A stretch of 64,000 nucleotides of DNA, taken from the NCBI GenBank assembly GCA_964441505.1, contig CAYTUV010000006.1, positions 1 to 64,000 of the forward strand, given 5' to 3'. The notes under the pieces are model-generated. The model was not told the DNA's origin and searched no databases. It worked only from the letters and a program-made list of their open reading frames with translations. Each line of letters starts with the position of its first letter. Position 1 is the stretch's first letter. Source of the DNA: Fen-1258 sp964441505. GTDB lineage: Bacteria > Bacteroidota > Ignavibacteria > Ignavibacteriales > Melioribacteraceae. Made by a program: the position numbers and the translations under genes. Positions 1 through 9,246 of the stretch are shown here, piece after piece.

Positions 1-45
1 GAATTTAGAAAGATTTCTCAGTCGCGGAGTTTATCCTGAAAAATT
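1..45. repeat. Fragment of a dispersed repeat at the left edge
   Basis: Positions 11-24 read AGATTTCTCAGTCG, which recurs at about 39617-39630 inside the 100-bp inverted repeat at 39563-39662. Only one arm lies in the window. The rest of positions 1-132 holds no gene I can support; the short plus-strand reading frames there are antisense to the YbaK gene. Confidence 0.5.
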
Positions 46-132
46 GAAGGGCTCCATCTTCCGAAGGAATGCCTTTGGAAGAAACGACATTTCAGAATTT
101 TTCAGATGTCTCTATACTGTTATTTGGACAAT

Positions 133-597
133 TCAAATTAAATCTACAAATTGGGCCTCGGCCACGACGGCCAAATCTATTGGTGCTAAATTTATCTGCA
201 TTCCACGGATTCCGGCACTGCAATAAATGCTGTCATAAAGCTGTGCTGTCTCGTCAATAAAAGTGGGGAAAAGTTTTTTCATGCCAATCGGTGAACATCC
301 GCCGCGAATGTAGCCCGTTAATGGCTGAAGTTCTTTTACCTTGATCATTTCGATTTTTTTACTCCCGCTGGCTGCTGCCGCTTTTTTTAGACTCAGCTCA
401 AAATTCCCGGGAATGACGAAGACCAGTAAGTCATTTTTTTCATTTCGCACGACCAATGTCTTGAAAACCATTTCCGGTTCGGCATTTATTTTATGCGCTA
501 CAGAAATGGCATCAATCTCATCTTCATTCGATTCATATTCGATAGTTGAGTGAGAAATATTTTTGGATTCTAATATTCGGATGGCGTTTGTTTTCAT
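133..597 (-). CDS. ybaK: YbaK/EbsC-family aminoacyl-tRNA deacylase
   Basis: A 154-residue protein of the YbaK/ProX editing family, which hydrolyses mischarged tRNA (classically Cys-tRNA-Pro) in the cytoplasm. The family lysine is visible at residue 46 (VFKT), and the conserved GYIRGGCSP-x-GMKK block lies at about 95-108. The length matches the usual 150-160 residues. I chose the ATG at 597 rather than an upstream in-frame start at 642, because homologues begin with an M-K-x-N-A-like stretch and the upstream 15 residues look like untranslated leader. It lies 69 bp downstream of the prc gene on the same strand. Family assignment is firm; the exact tRNA substrate is inferred. Confidence 0.9.
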   Translation of the reverse strand: MKTNAIRILESKNISHSTIEYESNEDEIDAISVAHKINAEPEMVFKTLVVRNEKNDLLVFVIPGNFELSLKKAAAASGSKKIEMIKVKELQPLTGYIRGGCSPIGMKKLFPTFIDETAQLYDSIYCSAGIRGMQINLAPIDLAVVAEAQFVDLI

Positions 598-666
598 GAG
601 ATACGATTTGTTAAAATAATTTCCCCGCCATGGTAAATGCATGGCGGGGAATAAATCGAATAACTG

Positions 667-2739
667 CTATCCAACTTTTGATAAAATAAGATCAGCCAGA
701 ATTCTTCCGCTTTCTTTTAATTCGAAATCTATTGCTTTTGTTTTAGGTGCTTCAACTTCTTTCTTTTCTTCAATTTTTAATCCCAGATATTTCGCGCGTT
801 CTTCTTCTCTCTGTTTTCGTTTTGCTTCGGCATCGTCTCTTTCCTGCTTGCGTATCGTTTCATTTAATGAGATTTCCTTCTTTTCGCGGTTCTTTTTGAA
901 TTCCTCAACATCCTGCAGAAGGTACTGGAATTCCGGATCTTTATTTATACGCTCTTCATGCTTCTTTTGAAGCAGTGAGATTGATTTCGAGAGATCCGAA
1001 AATCTTTTGAAGGGTGCGGGTGCAATTTGGTCCCACGGTAATGCGCTTGGCTGGCCACTTTCGCCGAATTCTTTTGCTGTGAATTGCGATGGAAAGTTTA
1101 TATCTGGTTTAACTCCAAGATGCTGTGTGCTGCTTCCTGTGATTCTATAGAATTTAGCAATCGTAAGTTTGAGTTGTCCCAACTTTTTGTTTGCTGTTGG
1201 AATAGTCCGGTTCAAATCGATCATGTTTTGAACAGTTCCTTTGCCGAAGGTACTTGACCCAAGAATGATTCCGCGACCGTAATCCTGAATTGCAGCAGCA
1301 AATATTTCTGACGCAGAGGCACTAAACCGGTTAACCATAACCGCTAACGGTCCGTCATATGTAACACTCGGATCCGTATCCTGATCAACTTCAACAATAT
1401 TTGCGGAATTTTTCACTTGTACTACAGGACCATCATTAATAAATAATCCTGTGAGTTGAATTGCTTCCTGAAGTGAACCGCCGCCATTATTCCGCAAATC
1501 CAAAATAACGCCATCTACTTTTTGTTCTTTCAGTTTAACTAAAAGATTTTTTACATCCCGTGTTGTGCTTCTGTAATCAGGCTTACCTTTCTGCTGTCCT
1601 TCAAAATCAGTATAGAATGATGGCAACTTCACCACACCCAGTTTAAAATTCATACCGTTTTTTTCGATGTTGAGAATTTCCTCTTTAGCGGCCTGTTCTT
1701 CCAGTCTTACCTCTTCACGTACAATTTTAATTTCTACCGGAGGCGCGTTGGGTCCATCCTTCGCTCTAACAATCTGCAACCGGACGAGTGTACCCTTCTT
1801 ACCACGTATTAACTGAATTGCATCATCTAAACGCCAGCTGATAATGTCAACCATTTCTCCGTCTGTACCTTGAGCTACACCAACAATTTTATCTTCTTCG
1901 TGAATTAATTGGCTCTTGTAAGCTGGTCCTCCGGGGACTATACTTGCAACTGTGGTGAAATCACCGTCCTGCCTTAATGTAGCCCCGATTCCCTCAAGCG
2001 AGAGCTTCATGGCAATCGTAAAATTATCAGAGGCGGACGGAGAAAAATAATCTGTGTGAGGATCATAAACTTGTGCATATGAATTCATTAAAAGTCCGAA
2101 TACATCTTCAGCTTCATACTGTAAAATTATTTTGTGATAATTATGATAACGCTTTAATAATAATTCCTGGGTATTCTTCCATTCTTTACCTGCAAGGGTC
2201 ATATTGAGAGCATCATTCTTCAGTCTTAACCGCCACAGCTCATCCAGCTCAGTGGTCGTAGATGCCCAATCAGCTTTCTCACGATCTGCTAAAAAAGATT
2301 CTATAACAGTGAAGTCGAACTTCTGTTTAAGAAGCCGGTCAATATATTTCATTCTTTCAGCAAGCCGTTTTTTAAACATATTAAATATTTCGAATGGAGG
2401 ATTAAGATTTCCTGATTTCAAGAAATCATCAATCTGTGTTTTATATTTCATAAAGCCATCGATATCACTTTTTAGAAAATAGAGCTTGCCATTATCCAGA
2501 GTTTCAAGATATTCATCAAAAATGACGGCAGATAAAGAATCGGTAAGCGATTGTTTCTTGTAATGATAAAATGAAAGGTATTGAGTAATCACCTGGCTGA
2601 TGCGCTGATAAGTTGCATCCGGCATTATTACTTTATTAGAATCTATTGAATGATCTTTCGATAAGACTTCACTAGGGTTCTGTGCATTACTCACAGCGGC
2701 TGATGTAAGCAGAGCAATGAGTATAAGTATTTTTTTCAT
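667..2739 (-). CDS. prc: Tail-specific (C-terminal processing) protease, S41A family
   Basis: A periplasmic serine protease of about 690 residues, close to E. coli Prc/Tsp in length and layout. A signal peptide ends around SNAQ at residue 20. An N-terminal helical domain (about 35-240) is followed by a PDZ domain (about 245-340) and the S41 catalytic core. The Ser-Lys dyad is visible: the middle Ser of RFSASASE (residue 475) and the Lys of TFGKGTV (residue 500), spaced 25 as in Prc. The C-terminal 130 residues are Lys/Glu-rich and probably coiled coil. The ATG at 2739 is preferred because it starts the signal peptide; a frame-open extension to 2826 would bury it. It is transcribed divergently from the YjbR-like gene. 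Confidence 0.93.
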   Translation of the reverse strand: MKKILILIALLTSAAVSNAQNPSEVLSKDHSIDSNKVIMPDATYQRISQVITQYLSFYHYKKQSLTDSLSAVIFDEYLETLDNGKLYFLKSDIDGFMKYKTQIDDFLKSGNLNPPFEIFNMFKKRLAERMKYIDRLLKQKFDFTVIESFLADREKADWASTTTELDELWRLRLKNDALNMTLAGKEWKNTQELLLKRYHNYHKIILQYEAEDVFGLLMNSYAQVYDPHTDYFSPSASDNFTIAMKLSLEGIGATLRQDGDFTTVASIVPGGPAYKSQLIHEEDKIVGVAQGTDGEMVDIISWRLDDAIQLIRGKKGTLVRLQIVRAKDGPNAPPVEIKIVREEVRLEEQAAKEEILNIEKNGMNFKLGVVKLPSFYTDFEGQQKGKPDYRSTTRDVKNLLVKLKEQKVDGVILDLRNNGGGSLQEAIQLTGLFINDGPVVQVKNSANIVEVDQDTDPSVTYDGPLAVMVNRFSASASEIFAAAIQDYGRGIILGSSTFGKGTVQNMIDLNRTIPTANKKLGQLKLTIAKFYRITGSSTQHLGVKPDINFPSQFTAKEFGESGQPSALPWDQIAPAPFKRFSDLSKSISLLQKKHEERINKDPEFQYLLQDVEEFKKNREKKEISLNETIRKQERDDAEAKRKQREEERAKYLGLKIEEKKEVEAPKTKAIDFELKESGRILADLILSKVG

Positions 2740-2843
2740 TTGTTTTCCGACATTAAATAGATTGAATTCTCTTACACCAAAATACAAGTTTAGTTTCATA
2801 AAAATAATGCTAAATTCCAGCAACATTTATTAATAGAACAATA

Positions 2844-3200
2844 ATGGATATAGAAAAGGTTCGCAAATACTGTCTAAAAAAGAAAAAAACAACCGAGGGA
2901 TTTCCATTCGGAGAAGATGTTCTTGTATTCAAAGTGATGAACAAAATGTTTTGTCTTGCTAATTTAACTCCGCCGCTAACGATCAATATAAAGTGTGACC
3001 CGGAATTAGCGGTGGAACTTCGCGAAAAATATGACTCTGTAACTCCTGGTTATCATATGAACAAAACACACTGGAATACAATTTCTCTTGATGGGTCAGT
3101 GCAGGACAGAGAAATTCTAAAATGGATTGATCACTCATATGAACTGATTGTTACATCTCTTCCGAAAAAAGACAGAGACAGTATGCATCAGGATACTTGA
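2844..3200 (+). CDS. MmcQ/YjbR-family protein
   Basis: A 118-residue cytoplasmic protein of the MmcQ/YjbR fold (CyaY-like, predicted DNA-binding). The family signatures are visible: PFGEDVLVFKV near residues 21-31, a KCDPELAVELRE block near 50-61, and PGYHMNKTHWNTI near 68-80. The length is typical. It stands alone, divergent from prc and convergent with the acyl-CoA ligase gene, with about 30 bp between the two 3' ends. The biological role of this family is poorly defined, so I give no function beyond the family. Confidence 0.85.
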   Translation: MDIEKVRKYCLKKKKTTEGFPFGEDVLVFKVMNKMFCLANLTPPLTINIKCDPELAVELREKYDSVTPGYHMNKTHWNTISLDGSVQDREILKWIDHSYELIVTSLPKKDRDSMHQDT

Positions 3201-3230
3201 TGAAATTTTTTATGTATCCAGCATTTTAAA

Positions 3231-4925
3231 TTATTCAACATACAGATAACGTTTAATCTTCTGTGTCGGTGTTTTCTCGAACGGTTCCCGCTGTTCAATT
3301 ATTTTGTTTATACGGGAGAAAGTGTTAACCCGTTCATTAATCTGAATGAGAAGGTCTGCTAATATTTTGTTAATGATCTCCCTTGCTTTCGGTTCGGTGA
3401 GACGTTGAATTTTAAATTCCAGATCAATCTCATCAAAGTTCAGATAAATTTTCGCGACTAATTGATCACCTCTATCAATCACGAGCGATTCTGAAACATA
3501 AGGAAATTCATTTATGATTGATTCAACCTCTTCCGGATAGATATTTTTTCCGTTTGCGCCGATTATCACATTTTTAGATCTGCCCTTAATATAAAGGTAA
3601 CCGTCCTTATCAATCACACCAAGATCACCGCTCTTGAACCAGCCGTCTTCTGTAAAAACTTCTTTTGTTTTTTCCGGATCTCTGTAATAACCTTTCATCA
3701 CATTGGGACCTTTAATAAGTATCTCCCCCTCTCCATTCTTTGGATCCGGATTATCAATTTTAACTTCCATCCATTGCATAACTTTTCCGGCAGAACGAAG
3801 GCGGACGCCCTCCGGACCAGTGCCGGTTACTAGAGGAGAAGTTTCTGTTAATCCGTAACCAATTGCGTAAGGAAATTCAGCCTCACTCAAAAATCTTTCA
3901 ACATCTGCGGCAAGTGAAGCACCTCCTATACAAAACATTTTCAATTCACCGCCGAAGGTTTGCATAAGTTTTTTCCCGGCAATTTTATGCAGGCGCTTTC
4001 TTATTGTAGGAATTTTATAAAGTCCCCGAATAATTACCCTCTTATTAAACTCGGGTAGAATTTTATTACGGAATATCTTTTCAATTATAAGCGGGACAGC
4101 AAGCATGATAGTAGGTTTTACTTTTAGGAGCGCCGGAAGAAGAACTGCAGCAGTTGGCGGTTTATCCAGATAAGTGACTGATGCACCTCTTATTATAGGG
4201 ACAACCAGACCCAGCGTTGATTCAATAGTGTGGAAGAGAGGAAGAATGGATAAGAACCTCGAATTGGAATCGGCATAAACCATATTCAATGTTGAGAGTG
4301 CGTCTGAAACAATATTTTTGTGTGTGAGAATTACACCTTTTGAATGACCGGTAGTTCCACTGGTATAAAGTATCAATGCAATGCTATCTTCTTCAACTTC
4401 ACCAGGTAATAAGCCAACAAATTTCAAAGCCGCTTCTTTAATTTTTGCATATTCCTTCTTACCGCCGGCAATTACTTCTTTTAATAAATCATTTTTAGTA
4501 TAGGCAGGAATAACAGAAAAGTCATCAAGTAAAATTCTTTCAAAAGGCAATTCAACTTCGGCATCTTCGATCTTGTGGAAATATTTTGCAGAGACAAAAA
4601 TTGCTTTGCTTTCCGAATGACGAAGGATATGATGAACCTCCGTTGAGTGAAACTCTGTCATAATCGGAACTGCAATTGCACCCATTGTTGTAATTGCAAA
4701 GTATGCAATTCCCCAATTTGGCTGGTTTTCGCTCAGTATTGCTACTTTATCGCCTGCAATTACCCCTTCATCTTTGAGAAAGGATGAAACTGAATTAACC
4801 TTTGATTTGAATTCACGGTAAGTCATTTTCCGTCTATCTACAAACGAAACCACCGGACGATCTGCAAAATTTTCTGCGCTGAAATTCAAAACTTGAAGAA
4901 GAGTGTGCTTGTTTATCTCATTCAT
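3231..4925 (-). CDS. AMP-dependent acyl-CoA synthetase (long-chain fatty acid--CoA ligase type)
   Basis: A 564-residue ANL-superfamily adenylating enzyme. The P-loop-like signature TSGTTGHSKG is at residues 188-197. An IGYGLTETSP block marks motif A5. GWFKSGDLG and KNVIIGANGKNIYPEEVE mark the C-terminal hinge and core motifs, and a terminal PTQKIKRY supplies the catalytic lysine. The closest look is the FadD/long-chain family (length, NIYPEE motif). It would activate a fatty acid with ATP and CoA at the inner membrane. The chain-length preference cannot be read from sequence. It is preceded on the same strand by the CDF transporter, 134 bp away, across a degenerate repeat. Confidence 0.88.
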   Translation of the reverse strand: MNEINKHTLLQVLNFSAENFADRPVVSFVDRRKMTYREFKSKVNSVSSFLKDEGVIAGDKVAILSENQPNWGIAYFAITTMGAIAVPIMTEFHSTEVHHILRHSESKAIFVSAKYFHKIEDAEVELPFERILLDDFSVIPAYTKNDLLKEVIAGGKKEYAKIKEAALKFVGLLPGEVEEDSIALILYTSGTTGHSKGVILTHKNIVSDALSTLNMVYADSNSRFLSILPLFHTIESTLGLVVPIIRGASVTYLDKPPTAAVLLPALLKVKPTIMLAVPLIIEKIFRNKILPEFNKRVIIRGLYKIPTIRKRLHKIAGKKLMQTFGGELKMFCIGGASLAADVERFLSEAEFPYAIGYGLTETSPLVTGTGPEGVRLRSAGKVMQWMEVKIDNPDPKNGEGEILIKGPNVMKGYYRDPEKTKEVFTEDGWFKSGDLGVIDKDGYLYIKGRSKNVIIGANGKNIYPEEVESIINEFPYVSESLVIDRGDQLVAKIYLNFDEIDLEFKIQRLTEPKAREIINKILADLLIQINERVNTFSRINKIIEQREPFEKTPTQKIKRYLYVE

Positions 4926-4968
4926 CGATTTCTCATTTGATTACAGGATGAAAAATACGAAATAATTC

Positions 4969-5062
4969 TGGATGCTGGATACTAGATGCTGGACACTAGA
5001 AAAACAATTTTCTTTTACTATCAACCGGTATCAAACATCGAATATCAAGTACCGAGTATCTA
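4969..5062. repeat. Degenerate GATRCT-unit repeat forming an imperfect inverted repeat
   Basis: About 94 bp between the CDF and acyl-CoA ligase genes. The left half (4969-4999) is a run of CTGGAT / GCTGGATACT / AGATGCTGG units. The right half (about 5019-5062) is the same kind of unit on the other strand (GAGTATC, AATATCAAG, ACATCG). The halves can pair imperfectly across an AT-rich spacer. The right end reaches into the CDF gene: its last bases form the TAG stop codon. Nothing here codes. Confidence 0.6.
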
Positions 5063-5911
5063 GACTGGATCTACATGAACAAAAACTTTTTGCACCTCCT
5101 CAAGTTCCTCTAACTGAAAACGAACTTTATTGCCTATATCGTGAGAGACTGAAGTTGGTGTATCCTTGTCCACTTCAACATGTATCTCAATATGGAATTT
5201 ATCACCAACATAGTGTGAACGGAGGTCGTTAATTCCCTTTACTCCGGCAATATTAAGTGTTAAGGTTTTGATCTGTTCGTGAAAATCTTTACTCGCAGAG
5301 CGTCCCATAAGATAATCAAGATTTTCGCGGGCAACTTCATAACCGGTCTTGAAAATAAACATCGCCACAAGAATTCCGGCAATGCTATCAATAAATCTGA
5401 AATTAAAAGCAGCTCCGATAACTCCGAGCAATGCAATTGATGAGGCAAGCACATCATTTATACTATCAATCGATGCAGCTCTTATCGCCGGACTGTGAAA
5501 TAACTTTCCTATTCTAATCTGATAACGGTTCAGCGCAATTTTTATCAATATTGTTATAATTAATACTACATAAACAGCGGGGATTGTGTTGATATTTTTC
5601 GGTTCTATCAAACGTTTTATCGATTCTTCAATTATGTTTATCCCGACAACAAAGGCGAAAACAGAAAGAATAAATGCCGCAATTGGTTGAGCGGCGTTGT
5701 GCCCGAACTGATGTTTTGAATCTGGCTTCTCGCGAGAAAGTGTTACTGCATATTTAATTCCGATTGAGGAAAGAATATCTGTAAGAGAGTTTAAAGCTTC
5801 TGAGATTACCGCAATCGAATTTGAGAGATAACCAACAACTGCCTTTATAATAAAAAGAAAAATATTTATTCCAAGTGCTATGTCGGTTGCGCGTTTTAAT
5901 CTTTTCGGCAT
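5060..5911 (-). CDS. Cation diffusion facilitator (CDF) family transporter
   Basis: A 283-residue inner-membrane protein with the CDF layout: about six hydrophobic segments in residues 10-205 and a cytoplasmic C-terminal domain (about 210-283) of the ZT-dimer type with an HIEIHVEVD strand. The metal-site helices are visible as SEALNSLTD near residue 38 and AASIDSINDV near residue 147. The first site has Asn where many zinc CDFs have His or Asp, a variation known in the superfamily. It would export a divalent metal against protons; the metal is not readable. The TAG stop codon lies in the edge of the adjacent repeat, so the C-terminus may have been reset by it. Confidence 0.88.
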   Translation of the reverse strand: MPKRLKRATDIALGINIFLFIIKAVVGYLSNSIAVISEALNSLTDILSSIGIKYAVTLSREKPDSKHQFGHNAAQPIAAFILSVFAFVVGINIIEESIKRLIEPKNINTIPAVYVVLIITILIKIALNRYQIRIGKLFHSPAIRAASIDSINDVLASSIALLGVIGAAFNFRFIDSIAGILVAMFIFKTGYEVARENLDYLMGRSASKDFHEQIKTLTLNIAGVKGINDLRSHYVGDKFHIEIHVEVDKDTPTSVSHDIGNKVRFQLEELEEVQKVFVHVDPV

Positions 5912-6005
5912 AAATTATCTTCAGTGAAGATTCTTTAATGAGTACATTTGGTTAAATAACCTTTTAATACGGTTTTAAAATAATACTTTTTCAGAAAAGA
6001 CCAGC

Positions 6006-7757
6006 TTATTCGAATCCATCCGATTTATTAATCTGCCGGCGAAACATTTCAAAAGCAAGCCACCAGTCCAATTCTCCAACACTTCGCTGTTCGTTATTCT
6101 CTCCACTTATCGAATCAAACATTGTCTTCAGTTTTTTAGAATCATAGATATTATTTTCAGTGACAGATTTCGAATGCAGAGTATCGCTGAGCATAGTTGA
6201 TAAATTTTTTATGACAGAGAGATCAAACCAGTTTTTCGTTTTATTCCGGTTTGTGAATTTCAAAACTCTTGTCAAAATTCGCGTCTGAAATGAGTTCATC
6301 AGATAGGGATGTTGAATATCTCCTTTGACTAACGGAAATTTTTTGAGAAGCGGAGCGTTCGCACCAATTATTCTCTTCAGCATTTTTGCGTTGGTCTTTA
6401 GGGAAGAATCAAGCGAAAAAAGTTTATTCAAAATAGATAACTGCGTAAAAGGCATATAAGATAAAACTATAGAATCTGTACGCGACTGCTCATGCAAAAA
6501 ATAATTTGGTAATCTGGTTTTAATTGCAAAAAGATCGATCCAATTATTCACACCTATTGTTTCCGGTGACGGCAACAGTTCAAAGATTTTAGAAATCTGC
6601 TCTTCACAACCTGTCCGCATTTTACGGTTAATATCCTCGTTAAATATATCAGCGCGATGTAACGAGATGAGTTTAACAATATTCTTATAATCTCTGCGGA
6701 GAATATATTTTTGTCCGAAGAATGATAACCGGTTTAGATATTGCCGCCTCCATAATTCTCCAAAGCCTCCATCAATTATTATCTCCCGAGAATCTTGCAA
6801 CAACTTGTAATTTCCCAATTGAAGCAGTGATGAGGCAGCGGTGTTGATTACAGTCTGGCCGACGTAGTCTTTTAAAGTGGCAATAAATTCATCAATTGAA
6901 ATAGGAGGAGCTTCAATATGGCGATGCACAATGCCCAGATCCGTTGCCATTTTTTTTGCAACAATAAAATCCGGATGTTCCACACTACCGAAGGAGTGCG
7001 TATCCCAATTCTCTTTATGCCTTATCAGATAAGAAAGAATAACTCTTGAATCCAGCCCGCCTGAGAGACTAAGCGATAACTTATTTTCTCGCATCGGGAA
7101 TGTAATTAGATCTTCAAGTTCATCTGAAAATTCTTTTTCAGAATAGGTCTTGGCGCTAATAGACGGCAACCAATTGAAATCTTTATGTAAAACCTGTTTA
7201 GTTTTTCTTGAAATAGACAGAGAGGAACCGCTGACAACCCTATGAATATTTTTTAGAATACTCCCTGAAGAGATTTGAGTAAAAAGAAGCCACTTGCCTC
7301 CGAATTCCTCGAAATCAATTTGTGTGGGTATTAATTTAGCAAGCCAATCTATTCGCGTTGAAAAAAAAATATTCCCCTTTGCATCAGTGCAATAATAAAA
7401 ATCTCTTAGACCAAGTTTATCCGTTACAAATATTATTCGATCAAGATTCCAACTAAGTAGTACATAGTGCCCATCAAGCTCAACTCTATCCTCAGTATCA
7501 TTTGAAACTATCCGGTTCCAATCATCCGTAGATAAAAATTTATGAGGACTTCCCTGCGAAATGCCAATTCCAACCTGCAGCCAATTCTTAACATGTGTAG
7601 TGTCATCTAATTTGAATTTGCATGTGTTCGGTATTCCTCCGGCAATCAGGAACATACTATCAGACAACGACTGAATTAATGGCGTAGGAGTTAGATGCTT
7701 AATCGTTGAGAGGAATTCCTCATTGAAATTACCGATGCCTCCCAAAAACCAACTCAT
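6006..7757 (-). CDS. Asparagine synthase-like protein without the glutaminase cysteine
   Basis: A 583-residue protein with the two-domain plan of class II asparagine synthetases. The N-terminal half (1-200) resembles an Ntn glutamine amidotransferase fold, with DGHYVLLSW and KLGLRDFYY near 95-121. The C-terminal half has the PP-loop ATP motif SLSGGLDSR at 230-238. Glutamine-dependent enzymes need Cys at position 2; here the protein begins M-S-W from the ATG at 7757, which has a GGAG site about 8 nt upstream. A longer in-frame start at 7811 does not give Cys2 either. So the amidotransferase half is probably inactive or uses ammonia. Similar proteins occur in peptide and polysaccharide modification; the substrate is unknown. 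It lies 72 bp downstream of pepT. Confidence 0.75.
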   Translation of the reverse strand: MSWFLGGIGNFNEEFLSTIKHLTPTPLIQSLSDSMFLIAGGIPNTCKFKLDDTTHVKNWLQVGIGISQGSPHKFLSTDDWNRIVSNDTEDRVELDGHYVLLSWNLDRIIFVTDKLGLRDFYYCTDAKGNIFFSTRIDWLAKLIPTQIDFEEFGGKWLLFTQISSGSILKNIHRVVSGSSLSISRKTKQVLHKDFNWLPSISAKTYSEKEFSDELEDLITFPMRENKLSLSLSGGLDSRVILSYLIRHKENWDTHSFGSVEHPDFIVAKKMATDLGIVHRHIEAPPISIDEFIATLKDYVGQTVINTAASSLLQLGNYKLLQDSREIIIDGGFGELWRRQYLNRLSFFGQKYILRRDYKNIVKLISLHRADIFNEDINRKMRTGCEEQISKIFELLPSPETIGVNNWIDLFAIKTRLPNYFLHEQSRTDSIVLSYMPFTQLSILNKLFSLDSSLKTNAKMLKRIIGANAPLLKKFPLVKGDIQHPYLMNSFQTRILTRVLKFTNRNKTKNWFDLSVIKNLSTMLSDTLHSKSVTENNIYDSKKLKTMFDSISGENNEQRSVGELDWWLAFEMFRRQINKSDGFE

Positions 7758-7829
7758 TTTTTCTCCAGAGAGTAAGTGAAAGGAAAATCCTAGATGACCG
7801 AGTAAATGCATCCAGGATCACAAATATTC

Positions 7830-9080
7830 TTAAGCTTTATCTTCCCAGACATTAGCGAGTGTGACAATCATTTTTACTGCAGCTTCCATATCTTGGATGG
7901 CAATATATTCCGCAAATCCGTGGAAATTATGGCCGCCCGCAAATAAATTTGGAGCCGGCAGACCCATAAAACTTAATCGCGCTCCATCAGTTCCTCCACG
8001 TATGGCAGAATTAATAGGTTTGATTCCAAGCCGGTTCAGGGCTTCAACGGCGTTCGCTTCAACCAAAGGGTGTTGATCTAAAATATATTTCATATTGCGA
8101 TACTGCTCAATCACTTCGAATTCCATTGTTGAACCGGGAAATTGCAATACAGCTTTTTCGGCAAGTTCTTTTAATAAATTTTCATACTCTTTCAATTTGC
8201 TTGCATCAAAATCACGAATGATAAATTTAATAGTAGCAAGAGTTTCATCACACTTTACAGAAGTTGGATGAACATATCCTTCCCTCTTTTCTGTTGTCTC
8301 GGGCGATAGTGAATCTTTGGGAAGCATTTCTAAAAATTTAGATGCAATCTTAACTGCATTGATCATCTTGTTCTTGGCATATCCTGGATGAACATTCTTT
8401 CCATGGAATTTGATTACAACAGCATCGGCACAAAACGTTTCGGTCTCAACTTCACCGCGTGTAGAGCCATCAATTGTGTAAGCGTATTTGGCGCCATATT
8501 TTTGCACATCAAACTTTTCTGTACCGCGCCCAACTTCTTCGTCAGGTGTAAAGCACACACGAATTGTCCCATGCTTAACTTCCGGATGTTGAATCAGGTA
8601 GTTCATCGCATCCATTATTTCTGCAATACCGGCTTTATCATCTGCGCCAAGTAATGTTGTACCATCGGTCGTAATGATATCCAGGCCGATCATCTCTTTC
8701 AGTTCGGGATTACCGGCAGCATCAATAATCTTGGTTGGGTCTTTAGGAAGAACAATATCTCCCCCTTTATAATTTTTGTGAATAATAGGATTAACGTTTG
8801 CACCGGTCACTGCCGGAGAGGTATCAACATGTGCAATAAATCCAATGGTCGGTACATTCTTGCTTGTGTTGGATGGAAGTGTAGCCATCACATATCCATA
8901 TTCATCCATTTCAGCATCTTTAAGACCGATCACTTTTAATTCTTCAACGAGTACTTTACTAAGTTCAAGCTGCTTTGGATCGCTGGGAAATGTTGTTGAG
9001 TCTTCGTTCGATTGAGTATCATATTTTACGTATTTTAGAAATCGGTCAACACAAGAATATTTGTAATTAGGGTCAAACAT
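7830..9080 (-). CDS. pepT: Peptidase T (tripeptide aminopeptidase, M20B)
   Basis: A 416-residue di-zinc aminopeptidase that releases the N-terminal residue of tripeptides in the cytoplasm. The M20 ligands are visible: HVDTSP (His84, Asp86), LLGADDKAG (Asp147), TPDEEVGRG (catalytic Glu181, ligand Glu182), and a late AGGHNFHG block that supplies the final His. RGGTDGARLS is the family signature near residue 355. The length is the usual 405-415. It heads a minus-strand run with the asparagine-synthase-like gene. Confidence 0.95.
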   Translation of the reverse strand: MFDPNYKYSCVDRFLKYVKYDTQSNEDSTTFPSDPKQLELSKVLVEELKVIGLKDAEMDEYGYVMATLPSNTSKNVPTIGFIAHVDTSPAVTGANVNPIIHKNYKGGDIVLPKDPTKIIDAAGNPELKEMIGLDIITTDGTTLLGADDKAGIAEIMDAMNYLIQHPEVKHGTIRVCFTPDEEVGRGTEKFDVQKYGAKYAYTIDGSTRGEVETETFCADAVVIKFHGKNVHPGYAKNKMINAVKIASKFLEMLPKDSLSPETTEKREGYVHPTSVKCDETLATIKFIIRDFDASKLKEYENLLKELAEKAVLQFPGSTMEFEVIEQYRNMKYILDQHPLVEANAVEALNRLGIKPINSAIRGGTDGARLSFMGLPAPNLFAGGHNFHGFAEYIAIQDMEAAVKMIVTLANVWEDKA

Positions 9081-9246
9081 TTTTACCTCGATTCATTTTA
9101 GATAATTATTTTGATAGCAAGTTAATAGAAATTGTGTGTGAGTTTCAATGTGAATAAGTTATTAGCTCTTAGCCATAAGCTTTTAGTTTTTGAAATCTTG
9201 CTCTTGCTCATGATCTTATTCATACTCTAATTCTACAGGAGGTAAC

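Noticed and set aside
4969..5062. CRISPR array
   Set aside because: Units are short, degenerate, without spacers and occur on both strands; no cas genes are present in the window.
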